The position numbers and the translations under genes are program-made. A stretch of 41,731 nt of DNA from Streptomyces sp. NRRL S-455 (GTDB taxonomy: Bacteria; Actinomycetota; Actinomycetes; Streptomycetales; Streptomycetaceae). Positions 16,356 to 24,532 of this stretch are shown here, in pieces. Positions within the stretch are counted from its first letter, which is position 1; each line of letters begins with the position of its first letter. Under the pieces are notes generated by a model that had not been told where the DNA came from, made no database searches, and saw only the letters and a list, made by a program, of their open reading frames with translations. The stretch lies in NCBI RefSeq assembly GCF_000717875.1, contig NZ_JOCT01000041.1, positions 1 through 41,731 of the forward strand. The letters run 5' to 3'.

Positions 16356-17780
16356 ATGTCCAGGGAGCAACGCGGGCCGAACGAAAAGCTCGGCGCCGTT
16401 CTCGCCCTCGCGGGAATCTCCAACGCGGGCCTCGCACGACGCGTCAACGACCTTGGCGCCCAGCGCGGTCTGACACTCCGCTACGACAAGACGTCGGTGG
16501 CGCGCTGGGTGTCGAAGGGCATGGTGCCGCAGGGTGCGGCGCCGCATCTCATCGCCGCCGCCATCGGCCAGAAGCTCGGCCGCCCGGTGCCACTCCACGA
16601 GATCGGGCTGGCGGACGCGGACCCCGCACCCGAAGTCGGCCTCGCCTTCCCCCGGGACGTCGGGCAGGCGGTGAGGTCCGCGACGGAGCTGTACCGCCTC
16701 GACCTCGCCGGCCGCCGCGCCGGATCCGGCGGCATCTGGCAGTCGCTGGCCGGATCGTTCGCAGTGAGCGCGTATGCAACGCCCGCCTCACGATGGCTGA
16801 TAACCCCGGCCGACAGTTCGGTCGCGCGGGACGTGGGCCCTGGCGAGGGCTCCGGCGCACCGCTCAAAGTCGGCCACAGCGATGTGCAGAAGCTGCGGGA
16901 GGCCGCCGAGGACGCGCGGCGCTGGGACTCCAAGTACGGCGGCGGCGACTGGCGTTCGTCGATGGTCCCCGAGTGCTTAAGGGTGGAGGCCGCCCCTCTC
17001 CTGCTCGGCTCCTACTCCGACGAGGTCGGCCGGGCGCTCTTCGGCGCCTCCGCCGAACTCACCCGCCTGGCCGGCTGGATGGCCTTCGACACGGGTCAGC
17101 AGGAAGCCGCCCAGCGCTACTACATCCAGGCCCTGCGCCTCGCCCGGGCGGCGGCGGACGTCCCCCTCGGTGGCTACGTCCTGGCCTCGATGTCCCTCCA
17201 GGCGACCTACCGCGGCTTCGGCGACGAGGGCGTGGACCTCGCCCAGGCCGCCCTGGAACGCAACCGCGGCCTCGCCACGGCCCGCACCATGAGCTTCTTC
17301 CGCCTCGTCGAGGCCCGGGCACACGCACGCGCGGGCGACGCCCAGGCGGCCGGCGGTGCCCTCAAGGCCGCCGAGAGCTGGCTGGAGCGCGCCCGCCCCG
17401 GCGACAACGACCCGAGCTGGCTCGGCTTCTACTCCTACGACCGTTTCGCCGCGGACGCGGCCGAGTGCTACCGCGACCTCAAGGCGCCCCGCCAGGTCCG
17501 CCGCTTCACCGAGCAGGCCCTGTCGAAGCCGACAGAGGAGTTCGTCCGCTCGCACGGCCTGCGCCTGGTCGTCTCGGCGGTGGCCGAACTGGAGTCGGGG
17601 AACCTGGACGCGGCGTGCGAGCAGGGGGTGCGGGCGGTGGAGGTCGCCGGGCGCATCTCATCGGCCCGGACCACGGAGTACGTGAAGGATCTCCTGCACC
17701 GGCTCGAGCCGTACGGTGACGAGCCACGGGTGGTGGAGCTCCGGGAACGTGCCCGGCCTTTGCTGATGGCGCCTGCGTGA
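16356..17780 (+). CDS. sporulation-associated regulator (S. griseus ORF1590 / NsdA type), TTA codon
   Basis: A 474-residue protein with an N-terminal helix-turn-helix-like part (about 10-85: [12 protein letters not shown], then [12 protein letters not shown]) and a C-terminal array of TPR-like helices (about 200-460). This matches the actinomycete family of S. griseus ORF1590 and the NsdA/NsdB developmental regulators; SCO4114 looks equivalent (recalled). ATG at 16356 has GAGGGGTGG at the right distance. Codon 208 (16977-16979, in PECLRV) is TTA, the rare leucine codon read by the bldA tRNA, so full-length protein should appear only when bldA is active. The S. griseus gene is reported to use alternative starts; GTG/ATG codons inside the HTH part would allow the same here. 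Confidence 0.85.
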   Translation: MSREQRGPNEKLGAVLALAGISNAGLARRVNDLGAQRGLTLRYDKTSVARWVSKGMVPQGAAPHLIAAAIGQKLGRPVPLHEIGLADADPAPEVGLAFPRDVGQAVRSATELYRLDLAGRRAGSGGIWQSLAGSFAVSAYATPASRWLITPADSSVARDVGPGEGSGAPLKVGHSDVQKLREAAEDARRWDSKYGGGDWRSSMVPECLRVEAAPLLLGSYSDEVGRALFGASAELTRLAGWMAFDTGQQEAAQRYYIQALRLARAAADVPLGGYVLASMSLQATYRGFGDEGVDLAQAALERNRGLATARTMSFFRLVEARAHARAGDAQAAGGALKAAESWLERARPGDNDPSWLGFYSYDRFAADAAECYRDLKAPRQVRRFTEQALSKPTEEFVRSHGLRLVVSAVAELESGNLDAACEQGVRAVEVAGRISSARTTEYVKDLLHRLEPYGDEPRVVELRERARPLLMAPA

Positions 17781-17805
17781 GCGTCTGCCGAGTTGAGATG
17801 ATCTT

Positions 17806-17860
17806 GCGGCTGCGGGGCGGCCCATGGTCGATCGCGCAGTTCCCCGCGCCCCCTGGGGCG
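17806..17860. repeat. common Streptomyces intergenic repeat (CGCAGTTCCCCGCG type)
   Basis: The segment containing GCGCAGTTCCCCGCGCCCC and a G-rich left part is a sequence I recognise as recurring between genes in many Streptomyces genomes. It lies after the sporulation-associated gene and may act as a transcript-end hairpin. Its copy number in this genome cannot be seen. Confidence 0.55.
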
Positions 17861-17929
17861 ATACCCACCTCGGCGTTTGAACGCGCTGTCAGTGGTGCAG
17901 TGCACTATCGGTAGCGGGAGGTGGTGCTC

Positions 17930-19126
17930 GTGCGGGCCGCGTACGACTGTGACGTGCTGGTGATCGGCGGGGGGATCGTCGGTCTGTCCACGGCGTACGC
18001 GATCACACGCGCCGCACCGGGCACACGCGTCACGGTCCTGGAGAAGGAGCCCGGCCCGGCCCGCCACCAGACCGGCCGGAACAGCGGCGTCATCCACAGC
18101 GGCATCTACTACCGCCCCGGCTCCCTCAAGGCGCGGTACGCGGTGCGGGGAGCCGCCGAGATGGTCAAGTTCTGCACCGAGTACGGCATCCCGCACGCCG
18201 TCACCGGCAAGCTGATCGTCGCGACCGACCGCTCGGAGCTGCCCCGCCTGCACGCGCTCGTGCAGCGCGGCCGGGAGAACGGCATCCCGGTGCGGGAACT
18301 GGGCGCGTCCCAGATCACGGAGTACGAGCCGGAGGTGCGGGGCCTCGCCGCGATACACGTCGGCACGACCGGCATCTGCGACTTCGTCGCGGTCGCGCGG
18401 CAGCTGGCCCACGGCTCGGGGGCCGAGATCCGGTACGGCACGAGGGTCGTCCGCGTCGACCGCCGGCCCGAACGGGGCGTCGCCGTGCTCACGGCCTCCG
18501 GGGACATCGTCCGTGGCCGGGTCCTGGTGAACTGCGCCGGCCTCCACTCCGACGAGATCGCCCGGCTGACCGGCGACGACCCGGAGGCCCGGATCGTGCC
18601 GTTCCGCGGCGAGTACTACGAACTCGCCCGGCCGGAACTCGTACGCGGACTGGTGTATCCCGTACCCGACCCGGCGTTCCCGTTCCTCGGGGTGCATCTC
18701 ACGCGCGGCATCGACGGGGGCGTCCACATCGGGCCCAACGCCGTGCCGGCGCTGGCCCGCGAGGGGTACGGGTGGGGCACGGTCCGCCCACGCGAGCTGG
18801 GGGCGACGCTGGCCTGGCCGGGGTCCTGGCGGATCGCCCGCCGGCACTGGCGGTACGGGGCCGGGGAGATGCGGCGGTCACTGTCCAAGAAGGCGTTCAC
18901 GGAGGCGGTGCGCCGGTTGCTGCCCGGGGTGTCCGAGGATGACCTGGTGCCGACGGCGGCGGGGGTGCGGGCACAGGCGGTGCTGCGGGACGGGACGCTG
19001 GTGGACGACTTCCTGATCCGGGAGGGTGCGCGTGCGGTGCATGTGCTGAACGCGCCGTCTCCCGCGGCTACGGCGTCTTTGCCGATCGGGCGGGAGGTGG
19101 GGCGTCGGGTGCTGGCGGTGCTGTGA
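17930..19126 (+). CDS. lhgO: L-2-hydroxyglutarate oxidase (LhgO family)
   Basis: A 398-residue FAD-dependent oxidoreductase of the DAO family. The N-terminal dinucleotide fold reads DVLVIGGGIVGLSTAYAI, followed by RHQTGRNSGVIHSGIYY, a segment characteristic of LhgO. The late segment VPTAAGVRAQAVL closes the FAD pocket. It should oxidise L-2-hydroxyglutarate to 2-oxoglutarate, sending electrons to the quinone pool or to oxygen. GTG codons at 17921, 17924 and 17930 compete; GTG at 17930 has GGGAGG at about 8 nt and directly precedes the conserved part. It appears to be transcribed alone. Confidence 0.88.
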   Translation: MRAAYDCDVLVIGGGIVGLSTAYAITRAAPGTRVTVLEKEPGPARHQTGRNSGVIHSGIYYRPGSLKARYAVRGAAEMVKFCTEYGIPHAVTGKLIVATDRSELPRLHALVQRGRENGIPVRELGASQITEYEPEVRGLAAIHVGTTGICDFVAVARQLAHGSGAEIRYGTRVVRVDRRPERGVAVLTASGDIVRGRVLVNCAGLHSDEIARLTGDDPEARIVPFRGEYYELARPELVRGLVYPVPDPAFPFLGVHLTRGIDGGVHIGPNAVPALAREGYGWGTVRPRELGATLAWPGSWRIARRHWRYGAGEMRRSLSKKAFTEAVRRLLPGVSEDDLVPTAAGVRAQAVLRDGTLVDDFLIREGARAVHVLNAPSPAATASLPIGREVGRRVLAVL

Positions 19127-19459
19127 CTGTCAGGGCCCGTTGTCAGGTGCTCGGCGTTGTAGCTGAGGGCGGGGCGTTGCGCAGCCCGGCGTGGCGGGGT
19201 GCCGCTGCGCCCACCCGTGCCGCCCCAGCGGCACGACTGCCCGCAGCGGCAGTCGCCGACGCACGGAAGGGGACGTGTCGGGGGGTGTCCGCCCGCAGCG
19301 GTTGGCGCGTCAACGGACAGTGAGTCGGTCTCCGACCCCATCGCGCCGTTCCGAGGACGGACACCCCCCGGCACGGCCCCGACCCACCACCGGGCGTCAC
19401 GCGCACCGAAACAGCCACAGGCCGCCGCAGCCACCGCACCCCGTAAAATCAGGGGCACT
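19127..19459. other. intergenic region before trmB
   Basis: A 333-bp gap without a supported gene. It holds a common intergenic repeat at 19197-19246 and a TAAAAT -10-like hexamer at 19444-19449, about 10 nt before the trmB start, with no clear -35. The long open frame leading into trmB is not conserved-looking. Confidence 0.5.
19197..19246. repeat. common Streptomyces intergenic repeat (GTGCCGCTG/CAGCGGCAC type)
   Basis: A stem of 9 bp, GTGCCGCTG (19199-19207) with CAGCGGCAC (19226-19234), flanked by GACTGCCCGCAG. I recall this module as widespread between Streptomyces genes. It may end lhgO transcription. Confidence 0.55.
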
Positions 19460-20290
19460 GTGTCTGACTCCGCCAACACCCCCGAAACCGAACACCACGC
19501 CCCTGGTGTCTCCATCCGGCACACCCGGGCCAAGGGAGAGCCCCGCTTTCCCGACGGGCCGCAGGCCGATCCCGCCGGGTCGCACTTCGAGCGGCGGATC
19601 CGGAGCTTTCAGCCGCGGCGGAGCCGGGTCACCGCAGGTCAGGCCGACGCGCTGCAGCGCCTGTGGCCGAAGTGGGGCCTCGACATCGACGGCCGCCACA
19701 CCCTCGACCTCTCCGATCTGTTCGGCAACGACAACCCGGTCGTCCTGGAGATCGGCTTCGGCATGGGCGAGGCCACCGCCCAGATGGCCGCCGCCGACCC
19801 CGGCACCAACATCCTCGCCGTCGACGTCCACACCCCCGGCCAGGGCAACCTGCTGAATCTCGCCGACCGGAACGGCCTGTCCAACATCCGCGTCGGCAAC
19901 GGCGACGCGATCATCCTGCTCCGCGAGATGCTCGCCCCGGACTCCCTCGACGGACTCCGCGTCTACTTCCCCGACCCCTGGCCGAAGAAGCGGCACCACA
20001 AGCGCAGGCTCATCCAGCCCGACTTCCTGACCCTCGCCGCCACCCGCATCAAGCCCGGCGGGATCGTGCACTGCGCCACCGACTGGGAACCGTACGCGGA
20101 ACAGATGCTCGAGGTTCTCACGGCTCACCCCGACTTCGAGAACACGCAGGCGGACGGCGGTTTCGCGCCGCGTCCCGACTTCCGTCCACTGACCCGTTTC
20201 GAGGGGCAGGGACTGGACAAGGGACATGTCGTGAACGACCTCCTCTTCCGTCGCGTACAGCACGTGGACCAACCCTCCGCGGGCGCCTGA
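19460..20290 (+). CDS. trmB: tRNA (guanine-46-N7)-methyltransferase TrmB
   Basis: A 276-residue SAM-dependent enzyme that forms m7G46 in the variable loop of tRNAs. The SAM site LEIGFGMGEA is near residue 95, and the family signature VYFPDPWPKKRHHKRRL near 175-190 contains the catalytic Asp and the tRNA-binding basic run. TDWEPYAEQML is also typical. An N-terminal extension of about 60 residues is usual in actinomycetes. GTG at 19460 is preceded by AGGGG at proper spacing. The next gene starts 52 bp downstream with its own promoter-like TAGGGT. Confidence 0.93.
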   Translation: MSDSANTPETEHHAPGVSIRHTRAKGEPRFPDGPQADPAGSHFERRIRSFQPRRSRVTAGQADALQRLWPKWGLDIDGRHTLDLSDLFGNDNPVVLEIGFGMGEATAQMAAADPGTNILAVDVHTPGQGNLLNLADRNGLSNIRVGNGDAIILLREMLAPDSLDGLRVYFPDPWPKKRHHKRRLIQPDFLTLAATRIKPGGIVHCATDWEPYAEQMLEVLTAHPDFENTQADGGFAPRPDFRPLTRFEGQGLDKGHVVNDLLFRRVQHVDQPSAGA

Positions 20291-20342
20291 CCGCACCGCT
20301 CCGGACTGCGGACAGCGCCCACCCGTCGTTAGGGTCAATGCC

Positions 20343-21752
20343 GTGGCCACCTGCCCCCCACACCCGCCCCACCCCGGCGGCCCCACCGTCGGCACAACGG
20401 TCGCCGGTACACCGGCCGTCGCCACACCGGACGTCGGCACACCGGAAGGCGGCCCCCTGCGGCACGCCCACTGGTGGCAGCGCGCCTGGGTGCGCTACGG
20501 CGCCCTGATCACGCTCCTGGCGATCTCCGGCCTGGTCATCCTCGCCCTGGTCCGCGAGGAGACCGGCACGGAAGGGTTCCTGGTGGGGCTCGGGCTGGCC
20601 ACGCTTCCGGTGCCCCTGCTCATAGCCGCGTTCCGCTGGCTGGACCGGGTCGAACCGGGCCCCTGGCGGAACCTGCTGTTCTGCTTCGCCTGGGGTGCCT
20701 GTGCGGCCGCGCTGATAGCGATCGTCGCCAACAGTTTCGCGACCAGATGGGTAGCGACGGCGACCGCGGACCCGTCCAGCGCGGACACCCTCGGCGCGAC
20801 CGTCATAGCCCCGGTGGTCGAGGAGACGGCCAAGGCGGCGGCCGTCCTGCTGGTCTTCCTCTTCCGGCGCCGCGACTTCACCGGCATCGTCGACGGGGTC
20901 GTCGTGGCCGGCGTCACCGCCACCGGCTTCGCGTTCACCGAGAACATCCTCTACCTGGGCATGGCCTTCGGCACCGACCAGCTCACCGGCGACACCGGCA
21001 TCGCCTCCGTCACGGCGGCGACCTTCTTCGTGCGCATCATCATGTCGCCGTTCGCGCATCCGCTCTTCACGGTCCTCACCGGCATAGGCTTCGGCATCTC
21101 CGCGCTCGCGGCGGACCGCCAGCACCTCCGCCGCGTCGCCTTCCCGCTCTCCGGACTGCTGCTCGCCATGGGGATGCACGCGATGTGGAACGGCTCGTCC
21201 TCGTTCGGCGAGTACGGGTTCCTCGCGGTCTACGCGGCGTTCATGGTGCCCATCTTCGGGCTGCTGACATGGCTGGTGGTGTGGACCCGGCAGCGCGAGC
21301 TGCGGACCGTGCGGGAGGAACTCCCCACGTACGCCGTGGCCGGGTGGCTGTCCCCGGCGGAGCCGTACGCGCTCGGCTCGATGCGGGCCCGGCGGATCGC
21401 CCGCCAGTACGCCCGCCGTCACGCGGGAAGGGCGGCGGCGCGGGCGGTGGCTCAGTACGAGGGGTACGCAACGTCCCTGGCGTTCCTGCGGCACCGGGGC
21501 CGCCGAGGCCGCGCCGGGGCCGACTTCACCGTCCGGGAAGAGGAACTCCTGCGGGAACTGTGGCGGCGCCGGGAGGCGGCCCGCCCCGCGCTGGACCACG
21601 CGGCACGGATGACGGCCCCTCCGGTCCCTGTGTCGGCACCGCCCTGGCCGGTGTACGGGGTGTACGGGTACGGCCACCCGGCACCGTACCCGGCGTACAC
21701 GCCGTCCCCCGCATACGACCCGTCCCCCACGTACAACCCCTACCGCTCCTAG
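20343..21752 (+). CDS. PrsW-family intramembrane metalloprotease
   Basis: A 469-residue membrane protein with about 8-9 helices. PrsW motifs are complete: EETAK in APVVEETAKAAAV, AFTEN, SPFAHPLFT and MHAMWN, providing the glutamates and histidines of the intramembrane metal site. B. subtilis PrsW makes the first cut in the anti-sigma factor RsiW, so an anti-sigma or other single-pass membrane protein is the likely substrate here. The N-terminus (~40 residues) is Pro/Thr-rich and the C-terminus ends with a Tyr/Pro-rich tail. GTG at 20343 lies 7 nt after a TAGGGT -10-like hexamer and lacks a ribosome binding site, so the mRNA may be leaderless. The ECF sigma with a fused membrane module at 11.8-13.5 kb is an imaginable but unproven client. 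Confidence 0.85.
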   Translation: MATCPPHPPHPGGPTVGTTVAGTPAVATPDVGTPEGGPLRHAHWWQRAWVRYGALITLLAISGLVILALVREETGTEGFLVGLGLATLPVPLLIAAFRWLDRVEPGPWRNLLFCFAWGACAAALIAIVANSFATRWVATATADPSSADTLGATVIAPVVEETAKAAAVLLVFLFRRRDFTGIVDGVVVAGVTATGFAFTENILYLGMAFGTDQLTGDTGIASVTAATFFVRIIMSPFAHPLFTVLTGIGFGISALAADRQHLRRVAFPLSGLLLAMGMHAMWNGSSSFGEYGFLAVYAAFMVPIFGLLTWLVVWTRQRELRTVREELPTYAVAGWLSPAEPYALGSMRARRIARQYARRHAGRAAARAVAQYEGYATSLAFLRHRGRRGRAGADFTVREEELLRELWRRREAARPALDHAARMTAPPVPVSAPPWPVYGVYGYGHPAPYPAYTPSPAYDPSPTYNPYRS

Positions 21753-21791
21753 CCCGGAACTCGAAACACCCCGAGCCCGGCTCAGGGCGAG

Positions 21792-21839
21792 CGGGCCCAC
21801 GTCAGGCGGCAGCCTCGGGCCCACGTCAGGCAGAAGCCT
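21792..21839. repeat. 24-bp tandem duplication at the aldo/keto reductase 3' end
   Basis: The unit starting CGGGCCCACGTCAGGC (21792-21815) is repeated at 21816-21839 with two mismatches. The second copy includes the stop codon and last residues of the reductase, so the first copy is a duplicated gene end lying just outside. Confidence 0.75.
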
Positions 21840-22770
21840 CCGTGAGCCGCCCCACCTCCGCCTCCGTCAGCGTCAGTTCCCCGACCCCCAGGAGCGCGGG
21901 CAACTGCTCCACCGTCCGCGCGGAAGCGATCGGCGCCACCACCGTCGGCTGCGCCGCGAGCCAGGCCAGGGCGACCGTGGCCACGGGAGCGTCGTGTGCC
22001 GCGGCGATCTCGTCGAGGGCGTCGAGCACCCGGCGTCCCCGCTCGGTCTCCAGGTGCTTGGCGGCACCCCCGGCACGCGCGCTCTCGACGGTCGTACCGG
22101 ACCGGTACTTGCCCGTGAGGAAGCCGGACGCGAGCGCGTAGTAGGGAACGGCCGCGAGCCCGGTCCGCTCGGCGAGGTCCTGGAGTTCGCCCTCGTAGGT
22201 GTCGCGGGAGACCAGGTTGTAGTGCGGCTGGAGCGCCACGTACCGGGCGAGGCCCTCGCGGTCGGAGAACTCCAGGGACGCCCGCAGCCGCTCCGCGGAG
22301 ATGTTGGAGGCGGCGATGTGCCGCACCTTCCCGGCCTTCACGAGGTCGTCGAGCGCGCCGATGATCTCCTCGACCGGTACGTCGGGCCGGTCGAAGTGGG
22401 TGTAGTAGAGGTCGATGTAGTCGGTGCGCAGGCGCCGCAGGGAGGCGTCGGCGGCGGCCTTGATGTTGGCGGCGGACAAGCCCTGATACTCGGGGTGCTG
22501 GCTGACCTTCGTGGCGACGACGACGTCGGAGCGGTTGCCTCGTGCCCCGAGCCACTGGCCGAGTATGGTCTCGGACTCGCCGCCCTGGTTGCCGTCGGCC
22601 CACGCCGAGTAGACGTCGGCGGTGTCGACGAAGTTGCCGCCGGCGGCGGTGTAGGCGTCGAGGACGGCGAAGGACTGAGCCTGGTCGGCGGTCCAGCCGA
22701 AGACGTTGCCGCCGAGGGCGAGCGGGAAGACCTCGAGGTCGGAGGAGCCGAGCTTGCGAAGAGAAGTCAT
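21826..22770 (-). CDS. aldo/keto reductase
   Basis: A 314-residue NADPH-dependent oxidoreductase with the TIM-barrel tetrad: Asp and Tyr in FVDTADVYSAW, Lys in VATKVS and His in LYYTHFD. The C-terminal part (APIASARTVEQL) is the cofactor phosphate site. It resembles the YajO/Tas group that reduces small carbonyl compounds; the physiological substrate is unknown. ATG at 22770 is preferred; a TTG four codons earlier is possible. It appears monocistronic, following the terminator of the M23 peptidase gene on the same strand. Confidence 0.9.
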   Translation of the reverse strand: MTSLRKLGSSDLEVFPLALGGNVFGWTADQAQSFAVLDAYTAAGGNFVDTADVYSAWADGNQGGESETILGQWLGARGNRSDVVVATKVSQHPEYQGLSAANIKAAADASLRRLRTDYIDLYYTHFDRPDVPVEEIIGALDDLVKAGKVRHIAASNISAERLRASLEFSDREGLARYVALQPHYNLVSRDTYEGELQDLAERTGLAAVPYYALASGFLTGKYRSGTTVESARAGGAAKHLETERGRRVLDALDEIAAAHDAPVATVALAWLAAQPTVVAPIASARTVEQLPALLGVGELTLTEAEVGRLTEASA

Positions 22771-22851
22771 GCCCCACGTCAACGACCGTGCCGGAACACC
22801 ACATTCCGAGGGGGACGCAAAGCTCCCGTAAACACTCCCGTCGGCAGCGAA

Positions 22852-22895
22852 ACCGGCGGCCCTGACGTCGGGGGGTCGTCGTCAGGGCCGCCGGT
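22852..22895 (-). terminator. terminator after the M23 peptidase gene
   Basis: Perfect 16-bp inverted repeat (22852-22867 with 22880-22895) and a 12-nt loop, beginning about 20 nt past the peptidase stop on the minus strand. Confidence 0.8.
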
Positions 22896-22916
22896 GCTTC
22901 GACAGGGGTGCGCCGC

Positions 22917-23945
22917 TTACGGATTGAGTCCCTTGCCCCGCAGCCACGCCATCGGGTCGATGCCGCCGGAGCCACCGTTGTGGACCTCGAGGTGCAGGTG
23001 CGCTCCGGTGACGTTGCCGGTGGCGCCCACGCGGCCGATGACATCGCCCGTGCTGACCTTCTGGCCGACGCTGACGCCGATGGACGACTGGTGCGCGTAC
23101 CAGATCTCCGTGCCGTCATCGAGGGTGAGGACGGTCTTGTAGCCGTACGACCCGCTCCAGCCGGCCTCCGTGATGGTGCCGCTGTGCACCGCCTTGATGG
23201 GGGTACCCGTGGGCGCGGCGAAGTCCAGGCCCGTGTGGTAGCCGGAGGACCAGTAGGCGCCGGCCTGGCCGAAGCTGGAGGTGATGGTGTACGAGGAGGT
23301 CGGCAGCGTGTACTGCTTGGCGAGGGCGGCGAGCCGCTCGGCCTCGGCCTTCTTGCGGGCCTCCTCCTCGGCCTTCCGCTTGGCTTCGGCGGCCTTGGCC
23401 TTGGCTTCCGCTTCGGCCTTGGCGGCGGCTTCCTTGGCGGCCTTCTCGGCGGCGGCCGCGGCTTCCTCGGCGGCCTTGGTCTCGATCTGCTCCTGCTGGT
23501 GCTCGACCTGGGCCATGATCCGGGCGCGCAGTGCCTCACCGGCGCCGGAGGTGCCCTGCTCGGTGTCGGCGGACGCCGTGGCGAGGTCGCTGAGCGGAGT
23601 GGCGGAGCCTTCGGGTGTGTCGTCGTCCGAGATGAGGGAACCCACCGAGGGAAGGTCCGACACGGAGATCGACACCGGCGGCTTGCCGGTCTGGGCGCTG
23701 GCCATACCGCCCGCGCCCACGGCGGCTATGACGCCGACGCCCAGGACGGTGGAGCTGCGGGCGAGCCCTCCGCCGCGCTGCTTGGTGACGCGATGCCGGC
23801 CACGGACGGGACGGATGGACTCCGCACTGGGGTTCCACTCCTGGAACGGGCCCTCGTCGGTACGCAGACCGCCGTAGCCGAAGGTCTCGGTGTCGCGCTG
23901 GTTCGGCGCGGACGGGGCCGCGGGGGCAGGCCGGTTGGACGCCAC
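22917..23945 (-). CDS. M23 (LytM-type) peptidoglycan endopeptidase, riboswitch-controlled
   Basis: A 342-residue exported cell-wall hydrolase. A cytosolic N-terminus of about 60 residues is followed by a hydrophobic export segment (VLGVGVIAAVGAGGMASA), a Ser/Asp-rich linker, an Ala/Glu/Lys coiled coil (about 145-215) and a LytM domain (about 220-340). Zinc ligands lie in HTGLDFAAPTGTP and in HLHLEV; the domain would cut peptide cross-links in peptidoglycan. GTG at 23945 follows AAAGGAG. A c-di-AMP riboswitch directly precedes it, so second-messenger level should set expression, linking wall cleavage to turgor and growth, as known for other Streptomyces wall hydrolases. Likely the SCO4108 equivalent (recalled). 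Confidence 0.92.
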   Translation of the reverse strand: MASNRPAPAAPSAPNQRDTETFGYGGLRTDEGPFQEWNPSAESIRPVRGRHRVTKQRGGGLARSSTVLGVGVIAAVGAGGMASAQTGKPPVSISVSDLPSVGSLISDDDTPEGSATPLSDLATASADTEQGTSGAGEALRARIMAQVEHQQEQIETKAAEEAAAAAEKAAKEAAAKAEAEAKAKAAEAKRKAEEEARKKAEAERLAALAKQYTLPTSSYTITSSFGQAGAYWSSGYHTGLDFAAPTGTPIKAVHSGTITEAGWSGSYGYKTVLTLDDGTEIWYAHQSSIGVSVGQKVSTGDVIGRVGATGNVTGAHLHLEVHNGGSGGIDPMAWLRGKGLNP

Positions 23946-23969
23946 GTGGGCGTACTCCTTTCCTTCCTT

Positions 23970-24115
23970 CTCGCCTACCGGGTTAGCTGACGGGTTCGGA
24001 GCAGGAAGGTCTCCTACGCGCGTATAACCACCGTGCTTCCACGGCGGCTTACGCCCGATTCACCCCAAGTTGTGGTTCCCCGGTTCCCTTTCGGGATTCG
24101 GCGCGTGCGCACGGA
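23970..24115 (-). promoter_or_regulatory. c-di-AMP (ydaO/yuaA) riboswitch
   Basis: On the minus strand the leader contains the ydaO core: CGCCGAATCC, GGAACCGGGGAACC, TTGGGGTGAATCG, then a variable arm, AGGAGACC, CGTCAGCTAACCCGG and GTAGGCG. These are the conserved blocks of the class in their normal order, ending about 25 nt before the start codon. c-di-AMP binding normally lowers expression of the following gene by premature termination. Recognition is by consensus blocks; no folding was run. Confidence 0.92.
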
Positions 24116-24360
24116 GCCGCCTTCTGTGACGGCTGGGACGACCGCGCTGCGTTATCGAACGTTAATAGACGCGCGGTGGGTATTCCAGCGATTCCGCTTG
24201 ATCATTAAGCTTTTTCGCGCGGACTTACCTGCTGTGACCAGCCCAAAACGGGCGAGTTGGCCGCTTCATGAGCGCCTCAAGGTTTATGACGGTGTGTCAG
24301 TTGTGACGCGGAGCGACGTGATTCGCTTACTGCCTGTGACGAGGAAGGCCCGCAAATAAA
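24116..24360 (-). promoter_or_regulatory. AT-richer promoter region upstream of the riboswitch with four GTCACA boxes
   Basis: This stretch is clearly less GC-rich than its surroundings. On the minus strand GTCACA occurs at 24125-24130, 24233-24238, 24302-24307 and 24335-24340. GTCACA-type repeats are reported targets of the response regulator MtrA in mycobacteria, which governs wall hydrolases. The -10/-35 is not clear; GATAAC and TATTAA near 24145-24165 are candidates. The open frame on the plus strand (24033-24359) is discounted because it runs across the riboswitch. Confidence 0.5.
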
Positions 24361-24396
24361 CCGAGGGCCGGAACCCTTTCGGATTCCGGCCCTCGG
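24361..24396 (-). terminator. terminator of initiator tRNA
   Basis: Perfect 13-bp stem (24361-24373 with 24384-24396) with a 10-nt loop, followed on the minus strand by TTTATTTG. It begins 7 nt after the tRNA 3' end. Confidence 0.88.
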
Positions 24397-24403
24397 CCTT
24401 CAG

Positions 24404-24477
24404 TAGCGGGGACAGGATTTGAACCTGCGACCTCTGGGTTATGAGCCCAGCGAGCTACCGAGCTGCTCCACCCCGCG
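24404..24477 (-). tRNA. initiator tRNA-fMet (CAU)
   Basis: A 74-nt tRNA without encoded CCA. Anticodon CAU sits in the loop CTCATAA, and the anticodon stem has the three consecutive G-C pairs (GGG/CCC) that mark initiator tRNAs. The first base pair of the acceptor stem (C1 with U72) is unpaired, another initiator hallmark. The T arm reads GGTTCAAATCC. Confidence 0.95.
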
Positions 24478-24532
24478 TCGTTGTGACACCAGTGTACGTC
24501 ATTCGCGGGACAGCTCGCACACACCCGCTGGT

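Noticed and set aside
24160..24183. SigB-type promoter (GTTAAT, GGGTAT) on the plus strand
   Set aside because: No plus-strand gene follows; the next plus-strand elements are antisense to tRNA and riboswitch.
24033..24359. Plus-strand 108-codon open frame upstream of tRNA-Met
   Set aside because: It lies across the c-di-AMP riboswitch and promoter of the opposite-strand M23 gene, has no ribosome binding site and no recognisable family.
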